Shown here: positions 61,332 to 64,000 of the stretch, piece by piece
Position numbering within the stretch: the first letter of the stretch is position 1
How the letters are laid out: each line of letters starts with the position of its first letter
Source of the DNA: Streptomyces sp. NBC_01478
GTDB lineage: Bacteria > Actinomycetota > Actinomycetes > Streptomycetales > Streptomycetaceae
DNA: 64,000 nucleotides
Assembly: GCF_036227225.1 (NCBI RefSeq)
Contig: NZ_CP109444.1
Span: 1,674,001-1,738,000, forward strand
Direction: 5' to 3'
Position numbers and translations under genes: made by a program
Notes under the pieces: generated by a model
The model's input: only the letters and a program-made list of their open reading frames with translations
What the model was told of the DNA's origin: nothing
The model's database searches: none

Positions 61332-62174
61332 GTGATCAGCCGACTGTCCGTCAGCATCGTCCGCGCGTGTCTGCGCGGGGGCACCGGCGGGAGTCCCACC
61401 GCGGTGCTGGACGAGGTGCCGTTGAGCGACGACGAGCGCCGTCGGGTGCCGGTCCTCGCGGGGACCTCGCACGCCGTGTTCGTGTCGGTGCGCGGGTCCG
61501 AGGTGTCGCTCCGCTTCTTCACCGCCGGGGGCGAACTGCCCGCGTGCGGCCATGGCACGGTCGCCGCTCTGGCCTTCCTCGCGGCGCGCGCCGGAGGCTC
61601 GGAGTACCGGGCCACCCTGCGTGCCGCCGGGCGTTCGTTCGCGGGCCGGGCCGTACGGGAGGGGGCGCGGTTCCGTGCCGTCTTCGAGCCGGGTCCCGTC
61701 GAGTTGCGCGAACCGACAGCCGACGAGTGCGCGCTCGTCCTGCCCACGCTGGGCGTCACCCCGGGCGCGCTCGCGCCAGGTGCCCGCGTGGCCTCGGTCG
61801 GGCGGGCGCGACTGCTCGTACCGGTCGCCTCGCGCTCCGAACTCGCCGCGCTCGCCCCGGACTTCGGGGGTCTGCGCGCGGCCTGCGACCGGTTCGGACT
61901 CCTCGGCTGCTACGTCTACTCGGTGCCGACGCCCGCCGGCCGGATCGCGGCGCGGATGTTCGCGCCGTCGATCGGCGTCCCGGAGGACATCGCGAACGCC
62001 AACAGCACGGCGTGTCTCGCCGCGGACCTGGCGGGCCGGGGCGTCACCGAGATCGCCGTCGACATGGGCGACTCCCTGGGCAGCCCGGCCACGATCACGG
62101 CGAGCGCGCGGCCCGTGGTGCGGGTGGGCGGTGTCGCTGAAGTCCCCGGTGGCGTACGGGAGTTGACCGGCTAG
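61332..62174 (+). CDS. PhzF-family isomerase-like protein
   Basis: 280 aa from GTG 61332. PhzF/diaminopimelate-epimerase fold: GGTGGSPTAVLDE, FFTAGGELPACGHGTVAALAFL, and the second-half repeat RMFAPSIGVPEDIANANSTACLAADLA. Phenazine PhzF uses a Glu near residue 45; no phenazine genes are present, so the substrate is unknown. No Shine-Dalgarno sequence; may be leaderless. Stop overlaps the GntR stop by 3 nt (CTAG). Confidence 0.88.
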   Translation: MISRLSVSIVRACLRGGTGGSPTAVLDEVPLSDDERRRVPVLAGTSHAVFVSVRGSEVSLRFFTAGGELPACGHGTVAALAFLAARAGGSEYRATLRAAGRSFAGRAVREGARFRAVFEPGPVELREPTADECALVLPTLGVTPGALAPGARVASVGRARLLVPVASRSELAALAPDFGGLRAACDRFGLLGCYVYSVPTPAGRIAARMFAPSIGVPEDIANANSTACLAADLAGRGVTEIAVDMGDSLGSPATITASARPVVRVGGVAEVPGGVRELTG

Positions 62175-62980
62175 CGGGCCCGGACCCGTTCCAGTACGTC
62201 ACGGATCAGGTCGGCGCTGATCGTGAAGTGGCCCCGGGCGATCTCCTCGGCGCGCTCGGGTTCTCCCCCGGCGATGGCCTCGTACAGGGCCTTGTGGTCC
62301 TCGCCGCCCCGGTGGAAGTGGGTCTGTTCGCCCTTGCCCCAGGGTTCGACCGGGAAGCCGAGGCTGATGCGGGCCAGCAGGTCCTGGCTGAGCATGACGA
62401 TCTGGGGGTTGCCTGTGGCGGCGCGGACGGCCTGGTGGAAGGCGCTGTCGGCGGTGTGCGCGTCGCGCTGGGTGCTCGCGGAGAGGTAGGCGGTCAGGGC
62501 GTCCCGCATGGGTTCGAGGTCCTTGGCGCCACGGCGTCGGGCGGCCGTGGCGGCGACCATGCCCTCGACCAGGCCCCGCAGGTCGAAGAGTTGCTCGAAC
62601 TCCTCCCAGCGGGGCAGCAGCGTGTGCCGGACCGCGGCCGCCGTCGACTCGGTCCAACTGTCGCGGACGTAGGTCCCGCCGTTGCGGCCGCGCCGGATCT
62701 CGACCACGCCGACGGCCTGGAGGCGGGCGACCGCCTCGCGCACGGTGGGGCGGCTGACGTGCAGCAGCCCGGTGAGTTCGCGCTCGGCCGGCAGCCGTTC
62801 GCCGGGCAGGAAGTCGCCGACGGCGATCGCGGTGAGCAGCCGGTCGGACACCTCGTCGACCGCCGAGGCGACCCGCACCGGGCGCAGCGCGGAGGACGGG
62901 GAGCCGCCGCCGAGGAGGACGCGGTCGAGCACGCGGGAGAACTCGTCGCCCGCTTCGGATGCCTCAGGTACGGATGTCAG
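62171..62980 (-). CDS. GntR-family (FadR-type) regulator
   Basis: About 269 aa. HTH DEVSDRLLTAIAVGDFLPGERLPAERELTGLLHVSRPTVREAVARLQAVGVVEIRRGRNGGTYV; C-terminal FCD domain (LFDLRGLVEGMVAATAARRRG, DSAFHQAVRAATGN, HKALYEAIAGGEPERAEEIARGHF). The start is odd: a strong GGGGGAGG lies 5 nt before CTG 62980 (CTG ACA TCC), and no in-frame ATG/GTG has a good site; CTG initiation is a real possibility. Divergent from the iminopeptidase, with a fine palindrome between. Confidence 0.9.
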   Translation of the reverse strand: MTSVPEASEAGDEFSRVLDRVLLGGGSPSSALRPVRVASAVDEVSDRLLTAIAVGDFLPGERLPAERELTGLLHVSRPTVREAVARLQAVGVVEIRRGRNGGTYVRDSWTESTAAAVRHTLLPRWEEFEQLFDLRGLVEGMVAATAARRRGAKDLEPMRDALTAYLSASTQRDAHTADSAFHQAVRAATGNPQIVMLSQDLLARISLGFPVEPWGKGEQTHFHRGGEDHKALYEAIAGGEPERAEEIARGHFTISADLIRDVLERVRAR

Positions 62981-63060
62981 TTGTCCTCCCCCTTCAATGC
63001 CGCCGCTGTAAACGCGGACGGGCCGTGTGAACTCGCCGTTACGTCTTGCCCAGCCCCGAC

Positions 63061-63087
63061 TAAAAGGTCTTGTGCGCTGACCTTTTA
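63061..63087. promoter_or_regulatory. Putative GntR operator
   Basis: Perfect 9-bp arms TAAAAGGTC and GACCTTTTA around 9 nt, 88 bp before the iminopeptidase start, in the divergent region of GntR. AT-rich ends stand out in the GC background. Confidence 0.7.
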
Positions 63088-63174
63088 CCCAATCACTATC
63101 GCAGCCATCCGTCACATCCTTTTCCGTTTCAGCCAGCGGCCGGCTCGCGTCCGGCCCCACTGGGAGGCCCTCGC

Positions 63175-64000
63175 GTGGCGATTCCCGAACCACTGCACAC
63201 CGGCACCGTCGACTTCGACGGCCGTTCCACCTGGTACCGGATCACCGGCGAACCCGGCAGGACCCCCCTGGTCGTCCTGCACGGCGGACCCGGCGCCGGT
63301 CACAACTACACCCTCAGCATCGCGGGCATCGCCGAGCAGGGACGCCAGGTGGTGCACTACGACCAGCTCGGCACCGGACTGTCCACCCACCTGCCCGACG
63401 AGGGCGCCGACTTCTGGACCGTCCAGCTCTTCCTCGACGAACTCGACAATCTGCTCAAGGAGTTGGGCATCGCCGATGCCTATCACCTCCTCGGGCAGTC
63501 CTGGGGCGGCATGCTCGCCGCCGAGCACGCGGTACGCCGGCCGGCCGGGCTGCGCGGACTGGTCATCGCCAACTCCCCCGCGTCCATGGAGCTGTGGCTC
63601 GCGGCGGCGGCCGAACTGCGCGGCCAACTGCCTCCCGAGGTCCAGCGGACCCTGCTCGCCCACGAGGCGGCCGGGACCACCGACCACCCCGACTACCTCG
63701 CCGCCGAGCAGGTCTTCAACGAGCGCCACGTGTGCCGGCTGAACCCCAACCCGCCCGAGGTGCAGGCGACTTGGGAGAACATCGCGGCCGATCCGACCGT
63801 GTACCACACGATGAACGGGCCCAACGAGTTCCATGTCGTCGGCACGCTCAAGGACTGGTCCGTGATCGACCGGCTGCATCTGGTCGAGGCACCGACCCTG
63901 CTGGTGTCCGGGCGGTACGACGAGGCGACTCCCGAGACGCTGCGCCCGTTCGCCGACCACATCCCCGACGTGCGCTGGCACATGTTCGAGCGGTCCAGCC
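63175..64000 (+). CDS. Proline iminopeptidase-family alpha/beta hydrolase, 3' truncated by window
   Basis: 275 residues visible from GTG 63175 (GGGAGG 7 nt upstream). HGGPGAGHNYTL oxyanion motif, DQLGTGLSTHL, nucleophile elbow GQSWGGMLA, and LVSGRYDEATPETLRPF with the catalytic Asp; the His lies beyond the edge. The family (pro_imino_pep_2) removes N-terminal Pro or other residues from short peptides or amides. Divergent from the GntR, which probably controls it. Confidence 0.9.
   Translation, partial: MAIPEPLHTGTVDFDGRSTWYRITGEPGRTPLVVLHGGPGAGHNYTLSIAGIAEQGRQVVHYDQLGTGLSTHLPDEGADFWTVQLFLDELDNLLKELGIADAYHLLGQSWGGMLAAEHAVRRPAGLRGLVIANSPASMELWLAAAAELRGQLPPEVQRTLLAHEAAGTTDHPDYLAAEQVFNERHVCRLNPNPPEVQATWENIAADPTVYHTMNGPNEFHVVGTLKDWSVIDRLHLVEAPTLLVSGRYDEATPETLRPFADHIPDVRWHMFERSS

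Noticed and set aside
1..64000. CRISPR array, tRNA/rRNA genes, insertion sequences, prophage or recognisable defence cluster
   Set aside because: No regularly spaced repeats, cloverleaf sequence, transposase or phage protein was seen on reading both strands.

Overview
The window is a 64 kb piece of a Streptomyces-type actinobacterial chromosome. The evidence is very high GC with GC-rich third codon positions, many GTG starts, ATGA/GTGA start-stop overlaps, and families typical of the genus: large SARP/BTAD regulators, a TerD/TerA stress protein, a regulatory HATPase, an Rv1733c-type membrane protein, a SWIM-type protein, ROK/DeoR/GntR regulators and dispersed intergenic repeats built around a CGCGCCCC core. 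I see no rRNA, tRNA, CRISPR array, transposase, phage gene or replication origin. Most genes look chromosomal and intact. One gene, SWIM-type, is clearly decayed.

Layout. 1-3.3 kb: start of an F420-type luciferase-like oxidoreductase and SARP/NB-ARC regulator 1. 3.3-5.3 kb: a secreted SGNH esterase and a catalase-family protein that lacks the expected distal histidine. 5.4-16.4 kb: two paralogous SARP/ATPase/TPR giants enclosing an HxlR regulator with its quinone-reductase-like MDR enzyme and a FAD oxidase/anti-sigma/ECF sigma group. 16.5-20 kb: Dabb protein, SDR and a GAF/PucR regulator. 20-30 kb: Nudix, Lnt, an O-antigen-ligase-like membrane protein, a racemase homologue, an HpnB-type glycosyltransferase, TerD-TerA, a small Pro/Gln-rich protein, MOSC and an Rv1733c-like protein. 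30-38 kb: a beta-helix::AAA+ fusion convergent with a polytopic alpha/beta hydrolase, then DeoR, SRPBCC and a PLP cysteine-synthase-fold enzyme. 38-43 kb: a regulatory HATPase and an FtsX-type ABC exporter with a SHOCT protein. 43.2-46.2 kb: a TetR-cupin-DUF4865-phosphotriesterase homologue-tautomerase operon. 46.2-48.1 kb and 59.5-61.3 kb: two copies of a permease/TIGR03943 metal-transport-like pair. 48.1-50.5 kb: plant-type ketol-acid reductoisomerase divergent from an IlvY-like LysR. 50.6-55.4 kb: SPFH and its OB-fold partner, ROK, AlkB, RlmG. 55.4-58.1 kb: class II aldolase, SIS isomerase and a divergent DeoR (sugar or amino-sugar use). 58.1-64 kb: SWIM pseudogene, secreted phospholipase A2, second permease pair, PhzF, and a GntR divergent from a proline iminopeptidase that runs off the end.

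Functionally this is a mix of regulators paired with small catabolic or stress modules. The self-contained units are HxlR/MDR; TetR/cupin/DUF4865/PTE/tautomerase next to an ABC exporter; IlvY/IlvC; DeoR/SIS/aldolase; GntR/iminopeptidase; and the duplicated permease pair, whose promoters share a palindrome-related sequence. Several of these have convincing inverted repeats in their divergent promoter regions. No complete biosynthetic cluster or defence system is recognisable. The least described items are the TetR operon, the beta-helix::AAA+ protein with its membrane hydrolase neighbour, the shared operator-like sequence at the duplicated permease loci, and the histidine-less catalase homologue.
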